Assembly: GCA_007922225.1 (NCBI GenBank)
Contig: ML680098.1
Span: 3,038,001-3,102,000 of the forward strand
DNA: 64,000 bases
Origin: Emydura subglobosa
Lineage: Eukaryota > Chordata > Testudines > Chelidae
Direction of reading: 5' to 3'
Shown: piece by piece, positions 43,781-55,224 of the stretch
How positions within the stretch are numbered: the stretch's first letter is position 1
Layout: every line of letters starts with the position of its first letter
The notes under the pieces: model-generated
The model's database searches: none
What the model saw: the letters and a program-made list of their open reading frames with translations, nothing else
Told to the model about the DNA's origin: nothing
Program-made: the position numbers and the translations under genes

Positions 43781-44880
43781 ACAGTTTTGCTGACATCTGT
43801 TCATACAATTGAAGGACAACATTTCATCACTCCAACAGTTAACACAAAAGTGGTTTGTAACACAAACCCAGCTCTGCTAACCATCTCCCATTATGCTCCG
43901 CACCTAGGTAAATTATGCTAAGTACTTAATTGTACTCAAGAAGATACAAAGCCCATGCAAATAATGTGCCCCCCTTTACTCAGACACTCAGACCTTGCTT
44001 CCCAGAACATCAGATGACATATTAGGACTAAAAGGAGAGAAGCCTGAGCCCTAAAACTAGACAGTCTATAACTTTAGTTGTAAGCCAGGTATCATTCGTC
44101 AAATGCTTGTTCTGTCTTGAGTGTGGAATGAGGCTGACTGATAAATGAGGGTAATGATCTTTTCCCCAAAGATATATGGTGTTAGGCTAGCATGTCTTCA
44201 AAGCCAGAAAAAGAACATAGGACAGGATTTCCATTCTTCTTAAAGAATCATCATGAGGCAAATGAAACCATGAGGTGCTTACAGGGAGCTGAAAATCAGT
44301 AGAACAGGATCAGAAAATTATTTGCTAAAATAGGAAAAAATGCTTTTATCTATAAATAATACCGATTTGGTAAGATGGTACTGTGATGCAAAAGTAAGCA
44401 TCCTTAGGAATTCTGTTCTAGTTTGGTTTTTATCCCTTCATTCTCTGGTCACTATTATGCCTGCTGGGTATTTTATATGATAGAAACTGTTTTTGCTCTG
44501 ATGGATGATTGCACAAAGTATGCATAGCATTTTTCATGTTTTTCTGGGGCTTTTCAGCCCAAATCTAAAGCAGTATTAAAATGAGTTGTATGGTTGAAGA
44601 CTCATAATGTGGGATTTTTTTTTTTAAACTTCATATTACATTTAAAACCAAAACTCATTAATAGCAATATAAAATGTCTAAAAGGCTGTCCTTTATCGTC
44701 CCTTTATACTTCACCTATAAGCATTATTCATAGTTATGAGACTAAGCATATATATACATGGGTATATACATTTCCCCTCATGTTAACCATGTATAAGACT
44801 ATTCTGCATTACATGGCATATTGTGTTAATGGGCCCCACATTGCACAAGCAATGTTTTTTCTTCCTGTATTGTCAGTGTT
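43781..44880. other. Unassigned AT-rich DNA
   Basis: Nothing recognised; the 127-codon frame at 44594-44977 is hydrophobic by AT-richness and ends inside a repeat fragment. Confidence 0.35.
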
Positions 44881-44985
44881 GTTAGTTATTTGTATTGTGA
44901 TAATGCCCAAAATGTGCTACGTACTTTCCAAACATAGAGGTAGACACAGTTCCTTACCCAGACAGCTTTCAGTCTAAAATCTTCA
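44881..44985 (+). repeat. Interspersed repeat fragment, MIR-associated
   Basis: 'aatgtgctacgtactttccaaacatagaggtagacacagttccttacccagacagctttcagtctaaa' is similar to the 35405-35466 block and to a text commonly attached to MIR-like repeats in reptiles. Confidence 0.45.
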
Positions 44986-45039
44986 CAATGGTGACAATTA
45001 ACTGAAATTTAGAAAGGAGGCAGAATTGCCTAATTGACT

Positions 45040-45235
45040 GGGACTTAGAGCTCAGACTAGAACCCAGGTATCCTGCCACTGGCTTGCTGGGTAATCTTGG
45101 GCAAGTCACTTCCCTGCCCTGTGCCTCAATTTTTCCATTTGTAAAATGGGGTAATGATACTGACCTTCCTCCTCCCACCCCTTTGCAAAGAGCTTTGAGA
45201 TCTATTGGTAAAAACGTGCTCTATCAGGGGTAGGT
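45040..45235 (+). mobile_element. MIR-type SINE, well preserved
   Basis: Clear MIR core: 'aacccaggtatcctgccactggcttgctgggtaatcttgggcaagtcacttccctgccctgtgcctcaatttttccatttgtaaaatggggtaatgatactgacc', with the tail 'ctttgcaaagagctttgagatctattggtaaaaacgtgctctatca'. Confidence 0.9.
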
Positions 45236-45841
45236 CTCATTATAAAAACTTTCCTAAGAAAAACTACTTTAATTTGCTGGAAGAAATTTCTTCTATCTGC
45301 CATTCACTTACACATTTTGATATTAATACTATAATAGATTAAGGTATCTGGTATGCAGGCAGTGAATAATGTATTTAAATTGGTATTCAGCTGTAGCTGA
45401 TAAGAGTATAGGAATAGACTTTTAAAAATTTCAGTTCCTGCAGTTGGGGCCCAATGTGTTTTTACTGGGAGAAGCTGGGTGCTGGGCTCTTTTGAAAACT
45501 GGGCCACTTAGTTTAAATGTTTTAATGGGAAATGAGCGCTCTTGAAATGTTGGCACCAGCTGAGGGTGCTGAAGTTTTGATATGTTGCCGGGAGGACAGT
45601 TTGCCACAGACATCTTTAAAGAGATACAAATGAGTGAAGTCAAATTCTGGCACCTTCCCACCACAGGGGAACGCTGGGAACTGGGGGCCCTGTTTCACTG
45701 CCCTTCCCTCTTCCTCGCTGCAACTTTTCCACAGACAGTGCTACCCAGGGATTCCCAATCCGTGGTGGCGCCAAACCATAAATAAAAAAGTGGTCTACAG
45801 TGTCATGGTCAGGCTTCCTAGAGGTTAGAGTAGATTGAAAC

Positions 45842-45859
45842 GGGGGGGCGGGGGGTGGG
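45842..45859. repeat. G-rich tract
   Basis: Runs of 7, 6 and 3 G residues separated by single C or T bases; G-quadruplex potential. Confidence 0.8.
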
Positions 45860-46004
45860 AGATTTTGCCACACCAGCCATGAAGATGGGGAAGCTGAGAG
45901 AGAAAGAGAGCTGCTTATCTAAATGGGGAGTGTAGGGCGGCTCTCTCTCTCACTCTCTATGGTAGATGCCTCAAAAGAGAGAGACATCTAGTACCGGTCT
46001 TTTG

Positions 46005-46022
46005 GTCTCTCTCTCTCTCTCT
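46005..46022. repeat. (CT)n microsatellite
   Basis: Nine CT units within a wider CT/GA-rich segment. Confidence 0.85.
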
Positions 46023-46709
46023 TCCTCTCAAATCTGGAAATCCAAGACCTCCGTGGAGGAGCCTCTGCAGAAAGGGGTAGGTGGAAAAGAGCATTCTTCA
46101 GAGGTGGGGCTCTCCTCTGTTTCACCCCACCATCTGCCTTCCCTCTGCTTGTGGATGAGGAAATGAGAAAGGGGCCTTGCATGCTAGAGAGTGGGAGACA
46201 GAATCTGGGAGTGCTTTGGAGAAAGGCCTAATCAACTTGGACAGGGTTAGTAATGTCATCATGGGGATCTCTAGAACTTCTATTAGAAGACTGAAATGGC
46301 ACCGAAATAACTTAAAATAAATAAATAAAAATCCTCACTGCTGTTCATAAAAAACCCAAACATTGATATAGGTATTGGTAAAAACATATTTTCTTTTTCC
46401 ACAGTTCTCTACAAAAAGAGGTGACCTTCATTTGGACATTCTTCATACAAAATAACAATACCTTACAAATACTACATGGTAATTGGAACAAGTGTTCTTG
46501 CTGGGTTTCAATATGTACCCCAAATTCTGGTGTCCTGCATTGGATACACTGCTAGAAGTCCCTTGGCACCAGAGGAGGTGGAGTTAGGACTTACCCTAAG
46601 TGAAGAATTTACTGAAGGGTCCAAAACCTAATCTATATATGTCCTCTAATTGAAAATGTGTTGAGCTTTATTACATTCAAGAGGCAAGGGCACAGATAAA
46701 TGAAGATGT

Positions 46710-46860
46710 AGGCCAAGATATTTAAAAGTGACTAATGGTTTTGGGTGCCTCCATTTTTGCGCCCCAAACTGACACCTTTAGGAGGGCCTGATTTTCAGGT
46801 GCTTGGCCCTTTCTGAAAAGCAGGCTTCTAAAGGTGTCTCAAGTTGGCTGCCCATAAATG
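46710..46860. repeat. Small fold-back fragment
   Basis: 'ggccaagatatttaaaagtgactaatggttttgggtgcct' and the following 'gagggcctgattttcaggtgcttggccctttctgaaaagcaggcttctaaaggtgtc' are pieces of the short MITE-like families also seen at 15721 and 23647; arms pair imperfectly. Confidence 0.45.
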
Positions 46861-46950
46861 AATGATGTTGACCTTCCTTATAAAGTGCTTTGAGGTTTGA
46901 AAATGAAAATGCCATCTACGAGCTAGGTGGTATTATTATTATTATAAGGC
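46861..46950 (+). mobile_element. MIR-type SINE tail
   Basis: 'ccttccttataaagtgctttgaggtttgaaaatgaaaatgccatctacgagctaggtggtattattattatta' is the usual 3' tail; the core is missing, apparently replaced by the neighbouring fold-back. Confidence 0.55.
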
Positions 46951-47609
46951 ACCCAAAAATTGCTGTTCGAGCTTAACCATCATTTGTAATGTTAAAACCC
47001 TAGCCTAGAGTCCTCTTCCATCATCTCTCAACTGACCTCCAAAGACAGCGAGATTTTGATTTCTTAAAGCAGAAATCCTATAACAATTTGATACAGCCTT
47101 TCAACACAATCCTAGAACTAAATGGGGCAACAAAACGACACCGTATAAAAATGTAACTGACTGGGTCTTGAATTTAGAGCACCAGGCCTGGCAACTATGT
47201 CTCCTTCACTTAATGTGAATTATTGGCCAAATGAAGACCTTGGAGAGCCATTGAAACACTGTGTTGCCATGTAAGAGCTTTTTGGCACTTCTAAAACAGC
47301 AATTCCAAGTATCAGAGTCAAGTCTTGTCTCATAGTTTATTTTCCAATTCAGTCATCTGGTGTTACAGCTGTCTCATAAGTATCATAGAATAGAATCTGG
47401 AGATGAATCTTCACTATGGGAATTCTCCTCCAAGGGAAAGTCTTGCTCTGAGGCAGTTAGCAGTTTATATATTCTGAGCAATGCATACCAGGAATGTGTC
47501 ACTTGTAAGAAGCCAAAGAAGCTGACTTCCTGTAGCTGATGAAGAATGAAATGTCAGTACTTCACGTATATAATAATCAGTAAAATATGACCATGTAACT
47601 TATAAGGAT
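46951..47609. other. Unassigned DNA
   Basis: Nothing recognised. Confidence 0.35.
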
Positions 47610-47815
47610 GCAGCAAAGTCTAGTGGCTAGAGGATGGCAGTGGAAATTGGGATTCCTAGGTATTTATCTTGGCTATGATGGTGACTTACTTTGTGACTTG
47701 GGGCAAATCGCTTAATCTATCTCAGTTTTTCCCCAACCTTAAGTGAGGAAGAATATATAATTTACTATACCTAGTTACTTGTGTGTTTTAAGGCATAATG
47801 TTAGGGCCTAACTTT
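47610..47815 (+). mobile_element. MIR-type SINE
   Basis: 'agtctagtggctagaggatggcagtggaaattgggattcctaggtatttatcttggctatgatggtgacttactttgtgacttggggcaaatcgcttaatctatctcagtttttcc' follows head and core of MIR; the tail region is AT-rich and diverged. Confidence 0.75.
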
Positions 47816-49254
47816 TCAGAGATGCTAAGTGTCCACAACTCCCATTCCATACTCCCTTTTTTATTGAGTAGTTTTTCTTTGCCCCCGCTCACTCCCCCAC
47901 CATTCCCACCCCAACCCTTGCCTCAGGAGCATCTGATGTAGAAACTTTCCTTTACCATCTTCATGGGCAGTTTGCTCCATCTTCAGGGAGAATATGTTGG
48001 TCAGTCACCTGTTCTGATTTCAGTTGGAGTTTTGCATTGAGGACATGCAAGATCAGTCCCTAAATGTGTGTTTTTGTTTTGTTTTGCAAACTGTAAAAGA
48101 CCAAACTGGGTGAGTGAAATGACTGCTCAGCTCTTCTACAATGACAATACCCAAAGCTCTAGAACTATGTTCTCCTTAAAGTATCCAAATCCAATAATTG
48201 TGGGGCTGCATCTCATGCCTAGAAAATCATTAAAATTCATGGAATAGTGTAATGTTAATAATCACAACTGAATTGTTAAAGATCCCTGAAGCTGACAGGC
48301 CTGGGTGCTATATAGTTGAAACATAGTAATAATACAATTAAACATCATAAAACAATATAAAAATCCAATAAAGCCTAAACAAAGCATCAGCATTAAAAAT
48401 ATGTTTTCTGACAAAAGTATGATCATCCTAATGTAGTTCTGTGCCCCAGGAGAGCTTTAAACACCACATGACACAACTTGTAAAATGGAGCAGTCCAATA
48501 AAAAGTTTAATTCAGGAAAAGCTTATTGTAAAACTAGTTAGCGAGTGAGACATATGTTTTCACTATTATCATGCAGGCTGAAAATCACCCCTGAGCAGAG
48601 GGCCTGTCTAGGTAGCACCTGAGTCCAACTAAAATCTTATTTTGTGGGCTTAAGTGGGACATAAACCTCTATCAGTTGCACAGGGGTGAATTTCACTTGC
48701 TTTGTATGAAAAGCCAAACACTTTTCTTTCAGTGATGCCAACTGCCAGTTATTTATCTTTTGCACATGGGGCAAATTCTGCTCTCTTCTCTGTGGGAGTG
48801 GAGAGCCCTCTCGCCATTAGGATCAGCTCCAGGGATCCAGAGAATAGACTTTAGGGGGCTTGAGTGGCATTAAGCATAGCCCCGGGGTGGGGGGGGCTGT
48901 CTCTGAGTATTGCAAGGTGGGAGAGTCTGCCAAAGGGAGACTCAGAGTGCATGCAGCTGACATTGCCATTGTTATGTGGATCCTGCAGTCCTCCCTTCAC
49001 CTAGCAGGTTGCTAGGGCTGCAGATGCTACTCTAGTCATTAGGCCCAAAGAATGGCTGCAGAGCAACTCCATGGAACTTCCCGAGTCTTCAGCCCACTTA
49101 TCTGGCCAGGTGCTAGTGAGAGGGTTTTGACCCATCTGCTCAGGCTAATTAGCTTGGAACTTAATTAAAGCTAATCATCCTGACACAAGAAAGAGCAAAA
49201 TCAATATGGCATGTATATTTTACCTTCTATAGTGCAGGACATTTCTCTTGTTTT
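47816..49254. other. Unassigned DNA
   Basis: No gene or repeat boundary recognised. Confidence 0.35.
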
Positions 49255-49552
49255 GGTGAGCTCTACACTATGGAGATGACATTGGCTTACCTGCGTTGGC
49301 ACAGCTATACAGGCATAACCTCGTAATGTAGATACAGCCGACACCAACGGAAGGGGTTTTTCTTTCAGTGTAGGAATGCCACCTGCCCCAATAATTGTAG
49401 CTACGTCAATAGATGCATTCTTTTGTTGACATAGCTGCATCTACACTGGGAATTAGGTTGGCATAGCTTGATTGATCAGGAGTGTGGTTTTTTCCACACC
49501 CCCGACTGACATAGCTATGTTGACCTAACTTTTAAGTGTAGACCAAGCCTCA
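49255..49552. mobile_element. Harbinger-type MITE
   Basis: The right end read inward is AGGCTTGGTCTACACTTAAAAGTTAGGTC. The left end GGTGAGCTCTACACTATGG is a diverged inverted copy. The interior has 'gacatagctatgttgacctaac' and 'gtagctacgtcaatag'. The TCTACACT terminus and GTTAGG subterminal word are shared with the large Harbinger element at 50540, which suggests cross-mobilisation by the same transposase lineage. Target duplication not clear. Confidence 0.6.
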
Positions 49553-49559
49553 GATTGAA

Positions 49560-50474
49560 ATGTGCAGTTGATCTTGTTATCCATATGACTGCCACTAGCA
49601 CATGTTAATGCTTCTAAAGCCAATAAGTGTCTGAATTGCACAACTTTTGAATGGTGGTAGCGTTACCATGGATAATCCTTAGGCTCCCTTTCATCTCAGT
49701 CAGAAATTTGTCCATCCTTATTAATTAAATGACAACCTTCTTTAGCCAGCAATTGAATTATCCTCTAATAGCTGCTTAAACTGATTCAAATTAACTGTTT
49801 TTTAAATTGATCCCTTAGGGTTTTGATGATGTAAAATGGAGGATCAGTTTAACCAATTATTTTTATTAAGTGGAAGCATCCTATCTTCATTGAAAATGTA
49901 TCTTTAATTTTAAAATGGATCCAATGAACCTTAAAAGATAAATCGTTTGTGTGCTGAGCAGCATGAAAAATTGAGTGCCTGACACATGAGCTATAGAAAG
50001 TATGACCTTAAGTATGGCCAAGTTAAATTTGGTTTGGTTAAAAGATATGAAAAGAAATGTAACCGGCTTTCAATAACTCCGTCCTTGAAAGCTAAACATC
50101 ATAGCTATGTTTGAAAGATGTCTTTGTTATTAACAAGTAATGGCTGACCAAGGCCAAATAAAATAAGGATTGCCCCATCCCTTCAGTCTAAACTTGAGTG
50201 ACACCACTTTTTGGCATCTGAAAAACCAGGATCCATGTTTTCTTCCCATATATTTTCATGCAAGTCTGCACTTTCTCGTTTTGGGCTAGAGTCAGAAGTA
50301 GAAAACTCTTTGCAATACCAAAGCATGGGGTATTTTGGAGGGAACCCAGACTTCTCAAAAGTTTGCAGGAAAGCGTTTGCTCATAACATTTTCCACTGAT
50401 GTCTAGTAGGTTTAGCTATAATATATATATATATATATTCAGAAGAGCATCTGTGTGTATCCAAACTTATATGG
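49560..50474. other. Unassigned AT-rich DNA, candidate conserved stretch, with an (AT)n tract
   Basis: Complex AT-rich sequence with many ATTA/TTAATTAA words (49717-49800), no repeat landmarks, and an (AT)n run at 50418-50439. Constraint is an inference from texture only. Confidence 0.25.
50418..50439. repeat. (AT)n microsatellite
   Basis: About ten AT units. Confidence 0.85.
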
Positions 50475-50539
50475 TCCATCTGACAGGGAGGAAAGCCTGT
50501 CAGAACTTGGGCAAGTCACTTAATTTCTCTGTAGCTCAG
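50475..50539 (+). mobile_element. MIR-type SINE, left part, interrupted by the Harbinger element
   Basis: Ends in 'acttgggcaagtcacttaatttctctgtagctcag' and resumes at 54656 with 'tagtctcccatctgtgaaatgggtaagataataatacttcc', so the two parts flank one insertion. Confidence 0.8.
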
Positions 50540-50801
50540 TCCTAGTCTACACTACAAAGTTAGGACAACATGCACAACTAGGCTGACACAAGGCAGTTTA
50601 TATGTCTGTACTTTAATTTGTCTTGCACTGATGTAAATGCTCTGTTACAGTAACACCACCTCCCCAAGTGGCATTGAGCCATGGTTGATATACTGAGGTC
50701 AACACAGTAGGAGTGTAGACACTGCGTTACTTACGTCAACCTTAACAGTCCTTCAGCAGCTGTCCTTCAGCAGCCCAACACTGACTGCTCTGTTCACAGT
50801 T

Positions 50802-52527
50802 GTGAACTCCACTGGCAGATCTCCATTTTTGTGCGCAACTGCTCTGCTGACCTTGCAGGCTACATGCTCCAGTTGTGCTCTGGCTTGGAATAGACAGGAG
50901 ATATTGGATCTCCTGGGCCTGGGGAGAGAAGAAACTGTGCAAGCACAGCTACGGACCAGCTGTAGAAATAGGGACATGTACGAGCCGATTGCATGGGGAT
51001 ACAGGAGAAGGGGTATGACAGGGACGAGCAAAAGTGCTGTATAAAAGTGGAGGAACTGCATCAGGCATGTCAGAATGCCAGGGAGGCCAACAGTCAATCT
51101 GGTGCTGAGCTGCATGCCAGACTTGTCCCTTACCCTCTCACCCCCGCACACCACTATGGATACCTCTGAAAAGCCCAAGTCACTGACCCCTGGCCTGAGC
51201 AGCAAGAACGAGGAAGAGGAGAGGATGGGGAACATGTGACCAGGGGGTCCAGCTGTGCTGTGAGCCAGGACCTGTTTGAGATTCCACCACGGAGGAGTCA
51301 GTTTCACAAGGTTAGCACAGGCAAGACCAGTGCAGGGGAAGGAACCTCAGCTAAGTGTGTAAATGTGTTTCCCATTGCAATGATGTATTGATGGCACCCC
51401 TCCCCCCCAACTGAACAGGACACAACTGTTGACTTTTCGTTAATGTATTCATCCTAGAAACGGTACAACAAAGAGAGAACTGTTGTTACCTGCTTTTCTG
51501 TAGAATTGGGCAGAGGGGGCCATGTGGAGCAGTTTGTTTGAGTACCGGGATGTCCCTTGAATCCTCCTGAGAGATGTTGATGGAACTTACATGGAAGTAC
51601 TCTGCAATTCTTTTCTGAAGATGTCTAGGGATGGCAGCCTTATTTCTTCCTGGTAGGACATTTTCCATGCTAGACAGTAGCCATCATTTCAGTACATATG
51701 GGCCCAGGCAGCTTCGGGACACCAACAGCAGCACTGCTCTCTGTGCCTTTGTTACTCTCAGGAGAGAGAGATCAGCTAAAATCACCACCACCTGTGAAAA
51801 ATGGTGCCAGGATTCTGTGCTATTGCCCTATACTCATAGTTTCATGAAACTGAGCAATTTCCTCTCGGTTTCCCTTACCCCTGAGGGCCCACATTCACCA
51901 GGGTGGGTGCTGAGAGTGGTGCTGTGCACAAGCACTCCAAAGCACAAGTATCAATAAGCATGTCTTGTGTAAAGCTTTAGGTGAGCAAGGGAAGGGAGTT
52001 CTGAATCTTAACTTTCACTTGCCATTGTGACTATATTGACAATGGTACCTCTGTACAGTGTTTTATCTTTAACTGCTACCATTGTGACCCTGAGGGTTTC
52101 CCTCACCACACCCACAGAACGCTTGAGCCAGATGAGGAGAAAGAAGATGACTCGAGATGACATGTCCAATGAGATCCTGCAAGCCATTGCTGCATCAGAC
52201 CATGAGCAAAGGGCCTGGAGATTGAACATTTCAGACAGCCTAGAAAAGGAAAGAGTGGACAGAAGAAGGAACCAGAAGTCCAAGCAGGAAAAGGATAGGA
52301 AGATTCACCAGGACATAAAGGGGTTTCTCTGACCGCAAACACAGATGCTGCAAACTCTTCTGGACAATCAAGGGCTCACCTCTCTTTTGCAATCCATGGA
52401 GAACAACATTACAGCACCTTCCTACACCCACCCCTCAACATTCCCCTGGCATCAGAGGCCACATCCCTCCCACTCTATCCCAGGAGATTTTAAGGACAAC
52501 CAAATCATTACATGTATTGATCTGTGA
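50802..52527 (+). pseudogene. Harbinger-associated Myb/SANT-like protein, two exons, disrupted
   Basis: In active Harbingers this partner binds DNA and helps bring the transposase into the nucleus and onto the ends. The N-terminal trihelix-like domain is visible from about 50880 (A-W-N-R-Q-E-I-L-D-L-L, then Q-A-Q-L-R-T-S-C-R-N and M-Y-E-P-I-A). A frameshift near 51000 moves the rest to another frame, where V-E-E-L-H-Q-A-C-Q-N-A-R-E-A-N continues it. The acidic middle is broken by a stop. An intron probably runs from about 51355 (GTGTGTAAAT) to 52117, where a pyrimidine-rich tract and CCCACAG precede coding text R-L-S-Q-M-R-R-K-K-M-T-R-D-D-M. The C-terminal coiled part ends at an in-frame TGA (52330), after which the same frame resumes (M-L-Q-T-L-L-D). 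Confidence 0.75.
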
Positions 52528-52994
52528 AAGCCCTGGTTACTGTATGTGTAGGTAAAATGGACATGAATGTTCTTTCCTCTTGTTAAGTTCTGTTAATTTA
52601 TTAAGTTAATAATAATTTATAATATTGTTAATTTATTAAGTTTGTAATATATTTGCTTTTAAATTGCACAGGTTTTTCTTTGCACACTTTTTTTCTGAAT
52701 AAAATTATATGATGTGGAAAACAATTAATCTTCATTAGTTCAAAACATATGCTTGAGTGCCTAGCAGGTCTGAAAGTATCCATTAACTTGTTTTTGTCCA
52801 GTGTGACACAACTCATAGGATCAATGACACAAATAGCGTAATAATCATAAATGCACAGCAAGCACTGCAAAATTAGTAGGTGCATTGACAGTGTTATTGA
52901 CTGTTTATATTCATAGATTTATACCAAGCACCACACAATCCCTAACAGGCACCAAAACAGCAGGGCCAGGTAGAGCACAGTATACCACCATGCA
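52528..52994. other. Spacer between the convergent Harbinger genes
   Basis: AT-rich interval with AATAAA/TTTATT words near 52590-52700 on both strands. It would serve as the shared 3' end region of the two convergent genes; nothing else seen. Confidence 0.4.
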
Positions 52995-54278
52995 TTACTG
53001 TGGCTTACCATTAAAGTGCTTTTTCAAAGCCCTGCTGAGTTGCATAGCTCTGTGTTGAGCTTTTCTAATAGTTCATAGATCTGGCTGTTCAAACTCAGCA
53101 GACAACCTCTCCACCTTGGTGGCAACTTTTTCACCATGTGCTTCACTGATATTATGTAGGACACAGCATGCAGCTGTAATTGTTGGGATGTTTTTTCGAT
53201 GAGATCCAATCTCGTGAGTAAACAACGTCAGCATTCCTTCAGTCTACCAACAGCACTGTAGCAAGGCGCTGTGGCCTTCCTTGGAGCCTGAGTCCGAGGA
53301 AGGGTCACGACACCCCCCGGCTGGACTGTGCCACTAGCCTACAAGCACATTTCACTTTCATTCTGCACCTGCTGAGCTGGTAGTTGAATCTTTCCTTGCT
53401 GCTGTTGAGGTGGCTGCTGTATGGCTTCATGGGCCAGGGGAACAAGGGGTAGGCTGGATACCCCAGGATCACTACTGGCATTTTAACATCACTAATAATA
53501 ATCCACCATTTGGGGAAAAATGTCCTTCCTTGTAGCTTTCTCAACGGTCCTGTGTTCTTAAAGATGAGAGCATCATGCACCTTCCCTGACCAGCCCATGC
53601 TGATGTTGGTGAAGCATCCCACATGATCCCCTTATTCTTGCATAACGATAGAAAAGTAGCCCTTTCTGTTGAGGTGGTCTGGTGCCAAAATAGGGATCTG
53701 TCTGCTGTCTATTGCTCCACTGCAGTTTGGAAACCCTCTTGCTGCAAATCCATCCACTGTGTGCTACACATTGCCGAGAGTCGCAGTCCTGAGTAACAAG
53801 AGACAATGTCCTACACACTTGTATGACAACCACCCCCTGCAGTGGATTTTCCAACTCTAAAATGATTTCCCACAGACTGGTGGCAATCGGGTGTCAAACG
53901 TTTCCACAGTGCAATTGCCACTCGCTTCTCCACTGTCAGTGCAGCTCTGTTTGCTGTCCCTGCATTAGCGGGTTGGAGTGAGTTTGGCACACAGATCCTC
54001 ACACATCTGAAAGTTCTGCAGCCACTGCCCATCCTCCCAATTCTGCACTCCAATGCAATCCCACCAGTCAGTGCTCATTTCTCAGGGCCAGAAGCAGTGC
54101 TCCATCATCTACAGCTGCTCCATGAACACCACCAGCAACCCATAGTAATCTGTTCTCCAAGAAATCATCATGTTCCCCACTGATTCAGTTCTTCTTCTGA
54201 TTTTGCAAATACCAGAGGATCGTATGTCCTGTCCTTGCAAATGCTTATGATAATAGTGAAGAGCTGTGCACGCTCCAT
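52995..54278 (-). pseudogene. Harbinger DDE transposase (HARBI1-like), disrupted
   Basis: The enzyme would cut the element at its ends and insert it elsewhere. Minus-strand text gives an N-terminal helix-turn-helix-like region near 53870-54000 (A-A-L-T-V-E-K-R-V-A-I-A-L-W-K, then S-V-G-N-H-F-R-V-G-K-S-T). The DDE_Tnp_4-type catalytic core follows. The first Asp is in G-A-I-D (codon at 53707-53709), the second in V-H-D-A (codon at 53572-53574) and the Glu in S-S-K-E-R-F-N (about 53390). So all three catalytic residues survive. The C-terminal block (V-L-H-N-I-S-E-A-H-G-E) lies near 53120-53160 and the frame ends at a TAA at 52995-52997. The pieces lie in at least three frames and there are stops, including one near 53637 and two near 54130-54180. 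I chose the ATG at 54278 from the first Met of the similar text; it is uncertain. Confidence 0.85.
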
Positions 54279-54655
54279 GTTCCTGTCCGAGATGGAGGAC
54301 AGAGAGGAGGACTGTGCAGGTTTGTGGGATTTTTAAAACAGGTGCACAAATTATGGGGTATAGATGACTTTATGGGATGGAGAAAGTTGCACACTGTAAA
54401 GCTGATTCCTTACTCTCCGTCATACACACACATGTGCAACTGGTTTCTGCCCCACCATGCATTGCTAAAATTTTCCAAAAGTTGCACATGGGGGGAATAC
54501 CTACCTATGGTGCACTGACACAAGCACGTTAGGTGACCACACATGGTGCTGACTCAAAGAGCCAAGTATGCACATGAACAAGTGATGTATTAATGGCAGT
54601 GGCTTTATGCCGACATGACTTGCGTTGACCAAAACTTGTACATTAGACACGGCCT

Positions 54656-54736
54656 TAGTCTCCCATCTGTGAAATGGGTAAGATAATAATACTTCCTTAC
54701 TTCACCAAGTTATTATGAGGCTAAAGTCATTAGACC
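54656..54736 (+). mobile_element. MIR-type SINE, right part
   Basis: Continuation of the MIR interrupted at 50539, including 'ctcccatctgtgaaatggg' and the tail start 'cttcaccaagttattatgaggctaaag'. Confidence 0.75.
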
Positions 54737-54882
54737 TTGATTCTCTAATATGCTGCACCTTATGTGGCTGCCAAATGAATAGAAATATTACCAAATCAGA
54801 ATGACAGTAACTTTTGTTTTTACACTCATTTGGCACAGATGTAAATGACTACACAAAGTGCAGGGCAATGGAGAATCAAGCC
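54737..54882. repeat. 146-bp fold-back element
   Basis: CTTGATTCTCTAATATGCTGCACCTTATGTGG at the left pairs with CTTGATTCTCCATTGCCCTGCACTTTGTGTAG (right end read inward); first ten bases are identical. It abuts the tail of the MIR. It belongs to the same kind of fold-back as 22921 and 30284. Confidence 0.7.
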
Positions 54883-55224
54883 ACTCATTTTTTGTGGAAA
54901 GCTCAGCTATTACAGTGACGAGCTCCATAGTGGAGGCGACAGATAAATAAAACCCTAAATGTTATTTTTTTGATTTAATCACATTTACCCATCATTATTT
55001 ATAAAAAGCATAATTGCACTTTGAATACACAGCAGCCTCATACCAAGAAATGGAGATACAATGTATAACTCTTTGGCATGGAGACTGTTTTTTACTGCAT
55101 GACTGTACAGCACCCAGGGAAATGGGTCCCAGATCCTGATTAAGACCTCTGGGTGCCAGCATAATACAATTAGGCAGTGATGTGTTGGGAAGGAATGCAA
55201 GCCAAGGAGAAAGGAACACAAGCC
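54883..55224. other. Unassigned DNA with a repeat tail
   Basis: At about 55075-55165 'actgcatgactgtacagcacccagggaaatgggtcccagatcctgattaagacctctgggtgccagcataatac' resembles the 3' tail of a common MIR-like reptile repeat ('tgtacagcgcctagcacaatggggtcc...'). The rest is unrecognised. Confidence 0.4.

Larger units (their letters stand above)
45236..46709. other. Unassigned DNA with several simple repeats
   Basis: Contains a G-rich tract at 45842-45859, CT/GA-rich tracts at 45895-46022 including (CT)n at 46005-46022, and (AAAT)n at 46314-46330. Overlapping short frames on both strands at 45430-46180 are fortuitous. Confidence 0.4.
50540..54655. mobile_element. PIF/Harbinger DNA transposon, 4.1 kb, two genes, degraded
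   Basis: The element cuts a MIR SINE; the flanking CAG (50537-50539) and TAG (54656-54658) fit a diverged 3-bp target duplication of CWG type, as known for some vertebrate Harbingers. Termini are inverted and related: TCCTAGTCTACACTACAAAGTT at the left against AGGCCGTGTCTAATGTACAAGTTTTGG read inward from the right. It carries a Myb/SANT-like gene (plus strand) and a DDE transposase gene (minus strand) in tail-to-tail order, the two-gene set typical of Harbingers. Both genes have lesions, so it is inactive. Most of the 4.1 kb is retained, so this copy is close to the autonomous form. Confidence 0.85.

Noticed and set aside
44594..44977. 127-codon plus-strand open frame with hydrophobic segments
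   Set aside because: AT-rich chance hydrophobicity, and its end runs into an interspersed repeat fragment.
50753..51307. 184-codon minus-strand open frame
   Set aside because: It is antisense to the Myb/SANT-like coding sequence of the Harbinger element, which explains its openness; no domain.
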